Source: JADFNO01 sp965369945
GTDB lineage: Bacteria; Planctomycetota; Phycisphaerae; Phycisphaerales; SM1A02
Direction: 5' to 3'
NCBI GenBank assembly: GCA_965369945.1
Contig: CBDUST010000187.1
Span: forward strand, 1 to 9,047
Length of the DNA stretch: 9,047 bases
Shown: positions 1-6,142 of the stretch, one piece after another
Numbering within the stretch: the stretch's first letter is position 1
Layout of the letters: each line of letters opens with the position of its first letter
Position numbers and translations under genes: made by a program
Notes under the pieces: model-generated
Seen by the model: the letters and a program-made list of their open reading frames with translations, nothing else
Database searches by the model: none
What the model was told of the DNA's origin: nothing

Positions 1-153
1 GTAGTCGTCCGCAGCCAGGTCGTGCCTGGCGATACGCTGTACCTCCTGGCCAAGGAAATTTCGCATCGTCCCCGCCGATTCACCAGCGCCACCCAAGGCA
101 TCGTCAACGGCAACCTCGTATTCGAAGGCACCATCACCGGAATGGTGATGTAG
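1..153 (+). CDS. FabZ-like 3-hydroxyacyl-ACP dehydratase, C-terminal 50 residues (5' end outside window)
   Basis: The reading frame is open from base 1 and stops at TAG 151-153, giving the last 50 residues of a protein that begins left of the window. The tail reads RSQVVPGDTLYL, then a basic stretch around HRPRRF, then TQGIVNGNLVFEGTITGMV. This matches the end of hot-dog-fold FabZ dehydratases: the V-PGD-L strand, the R-R-R-F strand and the 'VNG-LVFEG' hairpin. FabZ removes water from 3-hydroxyacyl-ACP in fatty-acid elongation in the cytoplasm. The catalytic His and Glu lie in the missing part, so activity cannot be judged, and a FabA-like or polyketide-type hot-dog dehydratase is possible. 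A hairpin terminator follows within 25 bases, so this is the last gene of its transcript. Confidence 0.72.
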   Translation, partial: VVVRSQVVPGDTLYLLAKEISHRPRRFTSATQGIVNGNLVFEGTITGMVM

Positions 154-174
154 CGTCACCCCTCGACGCCGACG

Positions 175-196
175 CCCACGGATAGCAATCCGTGGG
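175..196 (+). terminator. Hairpin terminator of the FabZ-like gene
   Basis: A perfect 9-bp stem (CCCACGGAT with ATCCGTGGG) closes an AGCA loop 21 bases after the stop codon. The tract after it (TATCTTCC) is only moderately T-rich, so termination may be incomplete, but position and stem quality support the call. Confidence 0.65.
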
Positions 197-306
197 TATC
201 TTCCAGGGCACATCACCCCACAGATCGCTGCTTCGGCGCTACCAGTACAATCATCGTCTAGACGCTCGACATCGGACGGCGAACAAAAGTTTCGCAGAGG
301 CGACAC

Positions 307-981
307 ATGCTTCGTTTCATTGGATTGGTCATCGCCGCTGCCGTGCTGGCGGGATGTGCGGGACCCCAACATGTTTTCTTCCCGACGCCCGACGGCGGAG
401 TCGTTCACGCCGACATCTACGGCCTCGGCGACCGCGGCGTTGTGCTAGCACACGGCGGCCGGTTCACTAAAGAATCTTGGGCGACACAAGCACAAATACT
501 CGCCAATGCGGGGTTCCGCACCCTCGCCATCAATTTCCGTGGGCGCGGTCAATCGAAAGGCGGTCCCCAAGCCACATCCGTTGACGACGTTCGCTTCGAT
601 GTGTTAGCAGCGGTTCACTACCTGCACGACAACGGCGTGAAGAACGTCTCAGTCGTCGGGGCCAGCTTCGGAGGATGGGCTGCCGCCCAGGCCGCGGTCG
701 AATCAACACCAGGCGAGATCGATCGCATCGTATTGATCGCCGCTTCAGCGATCGATAACCCCGAACGGATGAAGAGCCGAAAGCTGTTCATCACAACGCG
801 CGACGACTTCAGCGGGAACGGCGTCCTACGACTCCCCCAGATTCGTGACCAGTACGAACGAGCCCCCGATCCCAAACAGCTCGTGGTCCTCGACGGGTCC
901 GCCCACGCGCAGCACATTTTCAATACCGACCAAGGCCAACGGCTGATGGACGAAATCCTGCGCTTCCTTACCGAACCGTAA
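307..981 (+). CDS. Lipoprotein alpha/beta hydrolase
   Basis: The 224-residue product starts with a short hydrophobic signal and the lipobox LAGC (residues 14-17), so it should be cleaved by signal peptidase II and lipid-anchored at Cys17 outside the cytoplasm. The rest is an alpha/beta-hydrolase fold. HGG at 49-51 is the usual oxyanion-loop segment, NFRGRGQS at 77-84 follows the next strand, and the nucleophile elbow is GASFGG with Ser120. Asp166 or Asp167 (TTRDD) is the likely acid, and His200 or His203 (SAHAQHIF) the likely base. The ATG is preceded by AGAGG at 296-300. It stands alone, with the terminator at 175-196 upstream and about 400 gene-free bases downstream. It resembles dienelactone-hydrolase or serine-aminopeptidase-type esterases; the substrate is unknown. 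Its short length suggests that there is no lid domain. Confidence 0.85.
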   Translation: MLRFIGLVIAAAVLAGCAGPQHVFFPTPDGGVVHADIYGLGDRGVVLAHGGRFTKESWATQAQILANAGFRTLAINFRGRGQSKGGPQATSVDDVRFDVLAAVHYLHDNGVKNVSVVGASFGGWAAAQAAVESTPGEIDRIVLIAASAIDNPERMKSRKLFITTRDDFSGNGVLRLPQIRDQYERAPDPKQLVVLDGSAHAQHIFNTDQGQRLMDEILRFLTEP

Positions 982-1060
982 ACCCAAGTCGTCGAACAAT
1001 CGGCAGAATCATTGGGCCGGGCGAACACATGATCCAATCGCAACTCCCGCCACTGTAAAG

Positions 1061-1079
1061 CCGGCGATGGCATCGCCGG
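1061..1079. repeat. Small perfect hairpin (possible REP-like palindrome)
   Basis: CCGGCGAT and ATCGCCGG form an 8-bp perfect stem around a GGC loop, 80 bases after the hydrolase stop codon. There is no T-tract, so it is a poor terminator. Its form suits a dispersed REP-type palindrome, but no second copy is visible in this window. Confidence 0.45.
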
Positions 1080-1129
1080 GGGAAGCGCGGCACGTTCGTT
1101 TCGTCGGTGCGAACTCCTGATTGAGCCAG

Positions 1130-1168
1130 CCGATTAACCAACCCATACAATTGCCGACGATAGCCAAC
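1130..1168 (+). repeat. Diverged 39-bp repeat, copy 1
   Basis: By hand alignment, 29 of 39 positions match the segment 1870-1908 without gaps. The best part is AACCCATACAATTGC at 1140-1154, against AACCCACACAATTGC at 1880-1894. In this copy the -35-like hexamer is TTAACC and the -10 position reads GACGAT, so it would be a weaker promoter than copy 2. Confidence 0.45.
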
Positions 1169-1380
1169 GGTCCGGGGATGTTGGGGATTGTTCCCGCCCT
1201 CCTGGGATTACAGTCACCGCGTTTGCCTTTTCCGTTCAGCGTGAAAGTGGCCACGCGTTACAGAATTGTTACATCAACCGGTTCGCGTTCGACTCTGTCA
1301 GCAACCTACAATGTACTCGTCGCGCTGGGCCGAAGTTGCCGGCCCTCAACTGAGCTTCAGCCGCTCGGGAGTATTGACTG

Positions 1381-1821
1381 GTGGTTCATCGACATGTTCT
1401 CGTACTTGCATCTGTTCTCACTGCGTTATGCTCCTGCGCTACTAACCCGGCCCGACAAGAACAGTCAACCGCAAACGACTCGAATGTGTTACGAGCGCAT
1501 CTGATCGAAAAAGAGTGGATGCTCAACTCACGGGCGTATCCGGCCATCACATCCGACGGTTACCCGATCGGGTTTGAAGCAGATGGTCGTCTACGAACGC
1601 GGAACCTTGGGCTGACCGAAAGCTGGCGGCTGACGGAAGACCTCACTCTTGAGTTGCTGTCGATAAGCGGGCAACTGGCGATGGCGCTGCCCTTCGACTC
1701 AGATGTGGGCGTTTTCGTGTTCCAGCCCGAGGTAGGACCGGCGTTCGTAATTGGTCCGCATGGTTTTCATTTCGACCAGTACCTGAACAAGCTTGCGGCT
1801 CATGGTAATCGGGCCCACTAA
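1381..1821 (+). CDS. Small lipoprotein of unknown function
   Basis: I do not recognise the family. The 146-residue product has a short basic start (MVHRH), a hydrophobic stretch to about residue 16 and a lipobox-like LCSC ending at Cys19. The Cys at the -2 position is unusual but tolerable, so this is probably an envelope lipoprotein. After a polar linker (20-35) comes a compact domain of about 100 residues with alternating strands, including WMLNSRAYP, YPIGFEADGRLRTRNLG, SWRLTEDLTLELLS and AFVIGPHGFHFD. That pattern suggests a small beta-sheet or lipocalin-like module, by inference only. GTG 1381 is chosen because it keeps the whole signal and has GGGAG at 1367-1371; the next in-frame ATG would remove it. 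Its stop is followed by a possible promoter for the next lipoprotein gene. Confidence 0.68.
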   Translation: MVHRHVLVLASVLTALCSCATNPARQEQSTANDSNVLRAHLIEKEWMLNSRAYPAITSDGYPIGFEADGRLRTRNLGLTESWRLTEDLTLELLSISGQLAMALPFDSDVGVFVFQPEVGPAFVIGPHGFHFDQYLNKLAAHGNRAH

Positions 1822-1869
1822 CCAATCGCGATATATTCACTTCGTCTGGGGAAGGCGCTCATACGACGA

Positions 1870-1908
1870 TCGATTGACGAACCCACACAATTGCTGATAC
1901 TAGCTACC
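1870..1908 (+). repeat. Diverged 39-bp repeat, copy 2
   Basis: This is the second copy of the element at 1130-1168 (29 of 39 positions identical). It sits 73 bases before the start of the ExbD-like lipoprotein gene and contains that gene's predicted promoter, including the strongly conserved spacer AACCCACACAATTGC. Confidence 0.45.
1874..1901 (+). promoter_or_regulatory. Predicted sigma-70-type promoter for the ExbD-like lipoprotein gene
   Basis: TTGACG (1874-1879, five of six consensus bases) and GATACT (1896-1901, four of six) are separated by 16 bases. Transcription would start near 1908 and leave a leader of about 74 bases before ATG 1982. The prediction rests on sequence match and position only. 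Confidence 0.45.
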
Positions 1909-1981
1909 GTCAGCTGCTGATGGAAACGCTGCGAACATACTCCGAGGCGCACTACTGAGTAGCAGAGATGTGAGGTGTTAC

Positions 1982-2350
1982 ATGCGTAAGCTCTTCTGCG
2001 TTTTAGCGACTCTTGTGCTCCTATTCGGCTGTGGTGAGTCAGCACCTCCGGCGTCATCATCGCCGATGCAAGGTATTCAGATGAATCTTAGAGTAAAGGT
2101 TCTCACTGACGGCTCCATTTTCGCGAATGATCAGCCTGTTACACTCGACGAACTCGCGGAACAATTTGCGACCTTGAGCAAGGCAAGTGGAACGGTGTGG
2201 TATTACAGAGAAGCCTCTGAAATCGAACCGCATCCCAATGCGATGGAGATCATGCGACTCATCGTCGAGAATAAACTGTCGGTTACGTTGTCGACCAAGC
2301 CCGATTTCTCTGATAGCGTCGGTCCGGATGGAGTGCCACGGCGCCGTTAG
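1982..2350 (+). CDS. Lipoprotein with an ExbD/TolR-like domain
   Basis: The 122-residue product begins MRKLFCVLATLVLLFGC, a classic lipoprotein signal with lipobox LFGC and lipidated Cys17. A Ser/Pro-rich linker leads to a domain of about 75 residues: a strand 'MNLRVKVLTDGSIFANDQPVTLDELAEQF', then VWYYRE, a helix with MEIMRLIVENK, and a final strand SVTLSTKPDFSD. The order (strand, 'DG-I--N-QPVTLDEL', strand, helix, strand) matches the periplasmic domain of ExbD/TolR. In the transport complexes that domain couples proton flow through ExbB or TolQ to the envelope. Here the usual N-terminal transmembrane helix is replaced by a lipid anchor and no exbB is nearby, so energy coupling is unlikely. 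ATG 1982 is chosen over GTG 1970 because GTGAGG (1970-1975) is then the ribosome binding site and the signal starts cleanly. The ExbD link rests on pattern, not on a search. Confidence 0.72.
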   Translation: MRKLFCVLATLVLLFGCGESAPPASSSPMQGIQMNLRVKVLTDGSIFANDQPVTLDELAEQFATLSKASGTVWYYREASEIEPHPNAMEIMRLIVENKLSVTLSTKPDFSDSVGPDGVPRRR

Positions 2351-2370
2351 ATGCACCTAACCAACCGCTG

Positions 2371-2419
2371 CCTGCCCCGGTCGATCTTCGGCAATTAACG
2401 GGGAAGAGACCGGGACAGG
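2371..2419 (+). terminator. Long stem-loop after the ExbD-like gene, probable terminator
   Basis: The arms 2371-2382 and 2408-2419 pair at 11 of 12 positions (CCTGCCCCGGTC with GACCGGGACAGG). Inside them TCTTC (2385-2389) can pair with GAAGA (2403-2407) across a two-base bulge. A partly T-rich tract (TTCGTCTTCTC) follows. It lies 20 bases after the stop codon, which suits termination, although it could also be a structured leader for the gene at 2501. Confidence 0.5.
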
Positions 2420-2500
2420 TTCGTCTTCTCGTGGCATTGGCCCCGCTATGCTGAACTGTTGAGTCATCTGTTGGATGCAGACTGGTAACGGAGGAGCATC

Positions 2501-2743
2501 ATGGATATTCAGACGCTGACAACTTTCTTCATGTGGTGCACAATCATCAACGTTGCCCTGTTCGTTCTCTGGGCCACAATGTGCATATCCGCCCCTGATT
2601 TGGTGTATCGCACGCAAAACAAATTCTTTCCCATTCCCCGAGCAACCTTCAACGTCGTCATCTACTCGTTTCTGGGCTTGTTCAAGATCTTCGTTCTAAT
2701 GTTCAATGTCGTTCCCTACGTGGCGTTGCTGATCGTTGGATGA
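2501..2743 (+). CDS. Small two-helix membrane protein (DUF6868-type)
   Basis: This 80-residue protein has two hydrophobic helices, at about residues 9-30 and 50-78, joined by a basic loop with LVYRTQNKFFPIP. The pattern 'FF-WCTIIN--LF-LW' in the first helix and 'LFKIFVLMFNVVPYVALLIVG' at the end is what I remember of the DUF6868 family of small inner-membrane proteins, whose role is not known. The length is normal for that family. The ATG is preceded by a strong GGAGG at 2490-2494. It stands between the stem-loop at 2371-2419 and a 197-base spacer before the methyltransferase, so it is probably transcribed alone. No partner is evident. Confidence 0.78.
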   Translation: MDIQTLTTFFMWCTIINVALFVLWATMCISAPDLVYRTQNKFFPIPRATFNVVIYSFLGLFKIFVLMFNVVPYVALLIVG

Positions 2744-2940
2744 ATTGAATCTTCCAACTAAGCCTCGCACCTGACAGCTATCGGGCTGCGCGCCATCGCG
2801 TCCGGTGAGCTTTGACGTGAGACGGCCAACGGCTTGCACCGTCACCACGACTCTAGTACTTACAAGCCGCGCTAGATCGGTGTACCATGGCTGAGCCGCA
2901 ATCCGAGTGAATCGCCGCCAGAACCTAACGGAGCATACAG

Positions 2941-3747
2941 ATGACCGAAGCGTTTGCCCCTGATGTTGTCCACCAATATGAGCACGAAGCTTGGAGCCGG
3001 TGTGCTGATGATTATCTTGATGGCTTCGCGGGCCTGACGCGCGATGCGCTGCCGTTACTGATCGAAGCTGCCCAGATTCGTTCTGGTCAGCGCGTGCTCG
3101 AAGTCGGGTCGGGGCCGGGACACATTGCTGACGGTCTGACGCAGGGCGGAAGCATTGTCACAGGAATCGACTTCTCAGCCCAAATGATCGAGGTGGCAAA
3201 ACGCCGGTATCCTCAAACGACGTTCCAGCAGGCCGACGCCGAACAACTTCCTTTTGATGAGGGCACCTTCGACGCGGTCGTGAGCAGCTTTGTGGTCCAC
3301 CACCTCGCCCGCCCCGATGTTGCGTTCGGCGAGATGAATCGTGTGCTGAAGCCCGGCGGGCGCGTCGCCTTCACCGTCTTCGCCGATCCAGAGGCTCAAA
3401 GCAGCATCGGAGCGTTCTTCGGAGCCGTCGAGAAGCATCATTCACTGGACGAACTCCCGCACGGCCCCTTGTTCGGCGTCACGGACCTGACCGTGTACGA
3501 GTCCATGCTCTCGTCGAGCGGCCTGACGGACTTCGGTTTCGACATTCGCGATATCACCTGGCGCACCAAGACGCTCGATCCGGTAGTGAAGAGCTTTTGG
3601 AACTGGGGCAACATGGGTGCATTACCACTTGATCTGCAGGAAAAGATCAAAGCGACAACCCAAGCGAACCTCGCGGCATTCAAGACAGACGACGGCTACG
3701 CTTTCCCCCACAAAACCTTGCTCGGCTGGGCCGCAAAGCCTCTCTAG
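2941..3747 (+). CDS. Class I SAM-dependent methyltransferase (Methyltransf_11/UbiE-like)
   Basis: This 268-residue cytoplasmic enzyme has the full class I core. Motif I is VLEVGSGPG at residues 52-60, the acidic residue that holds the ribose is Asp77 (TGIDFS), and the acidic loop is QADAEQLPF at 97-105. Motif IV follows as FDAVVSSFVVHHL at 110-122, and the post-core strand as LKPGGRVAFTVF at 136-147. The extra N-terminal helix region (1-48) and the C-terminal part (150-268) would form the substrate lid, and these do not match a family I can name. It transfers a methyl group from S-adenosylmethionine to an unknown small molecule. UbiE/MenG similarity is limited to the core, so a quinone role is not claimed. 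GGAG at 2930-2933 lies 7 bases before the ATG. The gene is apparently transcribed alone. Confidence 0.85.
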   Translation: MTEAFAPDVVHQYEHEAWSRCADDYLDGFAGLTRDALPLLIEAAQIRSGQRVLEVGSGPGHIADGLTQGGSIVTGIDFSAQMIEVAKRRYPQTTFQQADAEQLPFDEGTFDAVVSSFVVHHLARPDVAFGEMNRVLKPGGRVAFTVFADPEAQSSIGAFFGAVEKHHSLDELPHGPLFGVTDLTVYESMLSSSGLTDFGFDIRDITWRTKTLDPVVKSFWNWGNMGALPLDLQEKIKATTQANLAAFKTDDGYAFPHKTLLGWAAKPL

Positions 3748-3858
3748 GAAATGCGACGCGGGTAACCCGCTCCGATCACCCCGTACGTGGAGCGACCAGC
3801 GACTTGCTCGGTCACCACTTTCGATCATCGTGCACGTCCTGACGCCGAGCGCCGGAGA

Positions 3859-3885
3859 ACCAACAACTAAAGACCAACAACTAAA
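3859..3885. repeat. Tandem repeat, two copies of a 14-base unit
   Basis: ACCAACAACTAAA occurs twice with a single G between the copies. The unit is itself rich in ACAACTA, suggesting an underlying 7-base period. It is non-coding and probably a simple slippage repeat. Confidence 0.6.
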
Positions 3886-4112
3886 CACTGCTTCCATTCC
3901 ACGCTCTCAGGACGCTGCGCGTCACCCGCTAAACCGGCAGATTATCGTCTCGATGGCAGCGTCCTCAAAATCCGCAAAGACACCCCAAATGAACACATCG
4001 GCACAGCTTCCGGCGCGTCGTTGGTATTCTGGGGCGCGACTGCTGTATCGACCCCATACGAATCGTACCTTGTAACTGTAGCGTCGACTGGGAACGCTAT
4101 GACACTTTACCG

Positions 4113-4120
4113 AAGGAGGT
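4113..4120 (+). promoter_or_regulatory. Full-consensus Shine-Dalgarno sequence of the microprotein gene
   Basis: AAGGAGGT pairs fully with the 3' end of 16S rRNA and lies four bases before ATG 4125. It fixes the start of this small gene and predicts strong translation. Confidence 0.8.
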
Positions 4121-4124
4121 ATCC

Positions 4125-4430
4125 ATGGGACCACTACAAGCAATGGCCGCAGGCGGCGTCGTACTAACAGTCGGCCTGATAATTGTCGGCAAGTTCGTAA
4201 ACGCCGAAGGAGAGAGCCTGCGGGACACTGCTCGGGAAGCTCGACATGAGCGACGCGAGATGTTCAACATGGCTTTGCAGCAGTCGCAAAGGGCGCAACA
4301 GATGGCTCGCATGCACATGCAGGCGCAAATGGCCGAGCTCGAAGCCTACGAGGGTGTCGACTTCGGGGATTTCGAAGAGTTCATGGAATTGCAGACGCTG
4401 CAAACTCAGCAGTACCTCGAGGACCACTGA
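4125..4430 (+). CDS. Single-helix membrane microprotein with a coiled-coil tail, unknown function
   Basis: I do not recognise the family. The 101-residue product has one hydrophobic segment (about residues 5-25, rich in Gly and Val) and then a long, highly charged helix from about 29 to 74, rich in Arg, Gln, Met and Glu (AREARHERREMFNMALQQ and onward). The end is acidic (YEGVDFGDFEEFMELQ, 75-90). One helix plus an amphipathic tail suggests a membrane-anchored protein that self-associates or binds a soluble partner through the coiled coil; this is inference. The start is firm because of the AAGGAGGT four bases upstream. An intrinsic terminator follows the stop by about 30 bases, so this is a compact one-gene unit, convergent with atpD. 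Confidence 0.78.
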   Translation: MGPLQAMAAGGVVLTVGLIIVGKFVNAEGESLRDTAREARHERREMFNMALQQSQRAQQMARMHMQAQMAELEAYEGVDFGDFEEFMELQTLQTQQYLEDH

Positions 4431-4462
4431 TCGACACGCATCAACGAACTGAACAATTGCTC

Positions 4463-4498
4463 AACGTAGTACCGCTTCAACGGCACTACGTTTTTTTT
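4463..4498 (+). terminator. Intrinsic terminator of the microprotein gene
   Basis: AACGTAGT (4463-4470) pairs with ACTACGTT (4485-4492). After one A-C mismatch, CCG pairs with CGG around a CTTCAA loop. Eight T residues (4491-4498) follow at once, which is the classic form. On the other strand the hairpin lacks a T-tract, so it should not terminate atpD efficiently. Confidence 0.9.
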
Positions 4499-4526
4499 GC
4501 GCCAAGGAGAGGGGACGTTTTATCGA

Positions 4527-5969
4527 TTAGACCTCTGCGGCCATGCGTTCGGCCTTCGCTTTCGCTTCGTCGAGTGTGCCGACGTACATGAAGGCGCTTT
4601 CCGGCAGATCGTCGCCTTCACCTTCGGCCAACCGATCGAACGAATCGATCGTTTCCTCGAGTGATGTGTACACGCCCTTGAAGCCGGTGAACTGCTCGGC
4701 CACGAAGAACGGCTGGCTGAAGAACCGCTCGATCTTGCGGGCCCGGGCCACGGCCAGTTTGTCTTCCTCGGCAAGTTCGTCCACACCAAGAATCGCGATG
4801 ATGTCCTGAAGGTCACGATAGCGCTGAAGAATCACCTGCACCTTGCGGGCCACGGCATAGTGCCGTTCGCCAATAGTCCCCGGCTCGAGGATGCGCGAAG
4901 TCGAGGCGATCGGATCAACCGCCGGGTAGATGCCTTTTTCAGCGATACCGCGCTCCAACACGACGAAGGCGTCGAGGTGGGTGAAGGCTGTGGCCGGGGC
5001 GGGGTCGGTCAGGTCGTCGGCGGGAACGTAAATCGCCTGCACGGACGTGATCGCACCATCGGTGGTCGAAGTAATGCGCTCCTGGAGTTGGCCCATCTCG
5101 GTGGCCAAGGTGGGCTGATATCCCACGGCTGAAGGCATTCGACCCAGCAACGCGGAAACTTCCGAACCCGCTTGCGTGAAGCGGAAAATGTTGTCGATGA
5201 ACACGAGCGTTTCTTTACCGGAGCTGTCGCGGAAATCTTCAGCCATGGTCAGGCCGGACAGACCCACACGAAGACGCGCACCGGGCGGCTCGTTCATTTG
5301 CCCGAACACCATCGCGACCTTGTCGATGACCTTGGCGACCTTGCCGTCCGCGTCGGTGTACTCGGCTTCCTGCATCTCCAGCCAAAGGTCATTACCTTCG
5401 CGTGTTCGTTCACCGACACCACAAAAGACGCTGTATCCGCCGAACTCACGGGCGACGCGCGCGATCATTTCCTGAATGATGACGGTCTTGCCCACGCCGG
5501 CCCCGCCGAACAGGCCGATCTTTCCGCCGCGGACGAACGGGCAAAGCAAATCGACAACCTTGATGCCGGTCTCGAGGATTTCGGTTTTGGGGTTCAGCGC
5601 GGTGAAGGGGGGCGGCTCACGATGGATGGGTAGACGTTTGGTGGCGTTGACCGGTCCCTTCTCGTCGATCGGTTCGCCGAAGAGATTGAATACGCGGCCG
5701 AGGACCCCTTCGCCGACGGGCACGGTGACTGGTCCGCCGGTGTCCACACAGTCGTCGCCGCGGCGCAAACCGTCGGTACCGCCCAGGGCGATGCACCGAA
5801 CTTGCCCACCGCCGAGGTGCTTGGCAACTTCGCCGATGAGGGTTGTCTTGTCGCCACTCATGTCGATCTCACACTTGACGGCGTTGTAGATCTCGGGCAG
5901 ATCTTCTTCGGGGAACTGCGCGTCGAAGGTGGAGCCGATGACTTGGATAATGGTGCCGGTGGTGCCCAT
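4527..5969 (-). CDS. atpD: F1F0 ATP synthase subunit beta
   Basis: This is a full-length 480-residue catalytic beta subunit of the F-type ATP synthase, which makes ATP from ADP and phosphate in the membrane-bound F1 head. The N-terminal barrel starts GTIIQVIGSTFDAQF. Walker A is GGAGVGKT at 155-162 (Lys161, Thr162), and the catalytic Glu187 is in GERTREGND. GQMNEPPGARLRVGL spans 223-237, and the Walker B Asp259 is in LVFIDNIFRF. The adenine-pocket Tyr is in GIYPAVDP (345-353), and the gamma-contact loop is DELAEED (397-403) rather than the usual DELSEED. A short insert, TDADGK (205-210), lies before the GQMNEPPG motif. A start at 6059 would add 30 unrelated residues and overlap the predicted promoter, so ATG 5967-5969 is preferred. 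Its ribosome binding site (AGGA) is rather far upstream. No atpA, atpG or atpC adjoins it; both neighbours are on the other strand. Confidence 0.97.
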   Translation of the reverse strand: MGTTGTIIQVIGSTFDAQFPEEDLPEIYNAVKCEIDMSGDKTTLIGEVAKHLGGGQVRCIALGGTDGLRRGDDCVDTGGPVTVPVGEGVLGRVFNLFGEPIDEKGPVNATKRLPIHREPPPFTALNPKTEILETGIKVVDLLCPFVRGGKIGLFGGAGVGKTVIIQEMIARVAREFGGYSVFCGVGERTREGNDLWLEMQEAEYTDADGKVAKVIDKVAMVFGQMNEPPGARLRVGLSGLTMAEDFRDSSGKETLVFIDNIFRFTQAGSEVSALLGRMPSAVGYQPTLATEMGQLQERITSTTDGAITSVQAIYVPADDLTDPAPATAFTHLDAFVVLERGIAEKGIYPAVDPIASTSRILEPGTIGERHYAVARKVQVILQRYRDLQDIIAILGVDELAEEDKLAVARARKIERFFSQPFFVAEQFTGFKGVYTSLEETIDSFDRLAEGEGDDLPESAFMYVGTLDEAKAKAERMAAEV

Positions 5970-6030
5970 GAACTTGGTTTTCCTGTGGTTGCGGGTCGCC
6001 GGGCCGGGCTCGATCCGGACCGAGCCGCAC

Positions 6031-6059
6031 AGGATAGTCACGGGGCGCGGTTGTGCCAA
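6031..6059 (-). promoter_or_regulatory. Predicted sigma-70-type promoter of atpD
   Basis: On the minus strand TTGGCA (6059-6054, five of six consensus bases) and TATCCT (6036-6031, four of six) are separated by exactly 17 bases. Transcription would begin near 6024, about 55 bases before ATG 5969. Its position supports the shorter atpD start and suggests that atpD is transcribed on its own. Confidence 0.5.
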
Positions 6060-6142
6060 GGCCGGACTCGGTGAATGCCGGCTCGGATGCCGACCCAGCC
6101 TACGACCGCCATATCAAACACCGGGATGCGTACACTTCGCAC

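Larger units (their letters stand above)
982..1380. other. Gene-free stretch between the hydrolase and the next lipoprotein gene
   Basis: No frame here looks coding. The plus-strand frame open from 1121 runs out of frame across the start of the lipoprotein gene and has no recognisable domain. The stretch holds a perfect hairpin at 1061-1079 and one copy of a diverged repeat at 1130-1168. A TACAAT at 1307-1312 could be the -10 box for the gene at 1381, but I see no good -35 box at normal spacing. Confidence 0.6.
3748..4124. other. Gene-free stretch between the methyltransferase and the microprotein gene
   Basis: There is no gene I can support here. A weak hairpin (GCGGG-TAA-CCCGC, 3758-3770) follows the methyltransferase and lacks a T-tract. 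A tandem 14-base repeat lies at 3859-3885. A 9-bp inverted repeat pairs GGACGCTGC (3910-3918) with GCAGCGTCC (3956-3964). A plus-strand frame from 3871 to 4170 is open and protein-like between about 3937 and 4110 but has no start codon. A 6-bp inverted repeat (TAGCGT/ACGCTA, 4079-4099) lies just upstream of the Shine-Dalgarno sequence of the next gene. Confidence 0.5.

Noticed and set aside
1121..1504. Plus-strand open frame of 127 codons.
   Set aside because: It overlaps the lipoprotein gene in another frame, has no recognisable domain or ribosome binding site, and contains the repeat element.
1816..2481. Integron attC-like ends: TAACCAA-type motifs follow two gene stops (1819 and 2358), and GTTGGAT occurs at 2471-2477.
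   Set aside because: The expected 3' partner (GTTAGG-like) and a symmetrical inner palindrome are missing. The stem-loop at 2371-2419 is off centre, and no integrase gene is present. Motifs this degenerate arise often by chance.
3758..3770. Hairpin GCGGG-TAA-CCCGC after the methyltransferase as a terminator.
   Set aside because: Only five pairs and no T-tract; kept as a remark in the gene-free stretch.
4543..5889. Several long plus-strand open frames across atpD.
   Set aside because: They are antisense shadows of a strongly conserved gene in GC-rich DNA and show no protein family features.
6053..6142. Extension of the DinB-family gene to an upstream ATG at 6053.
   Set aside because: The extra 30 residues are not family-like and the start would overlap the predicted atpD promoter. 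ATG 6143 fits the usual distance to helix 1.
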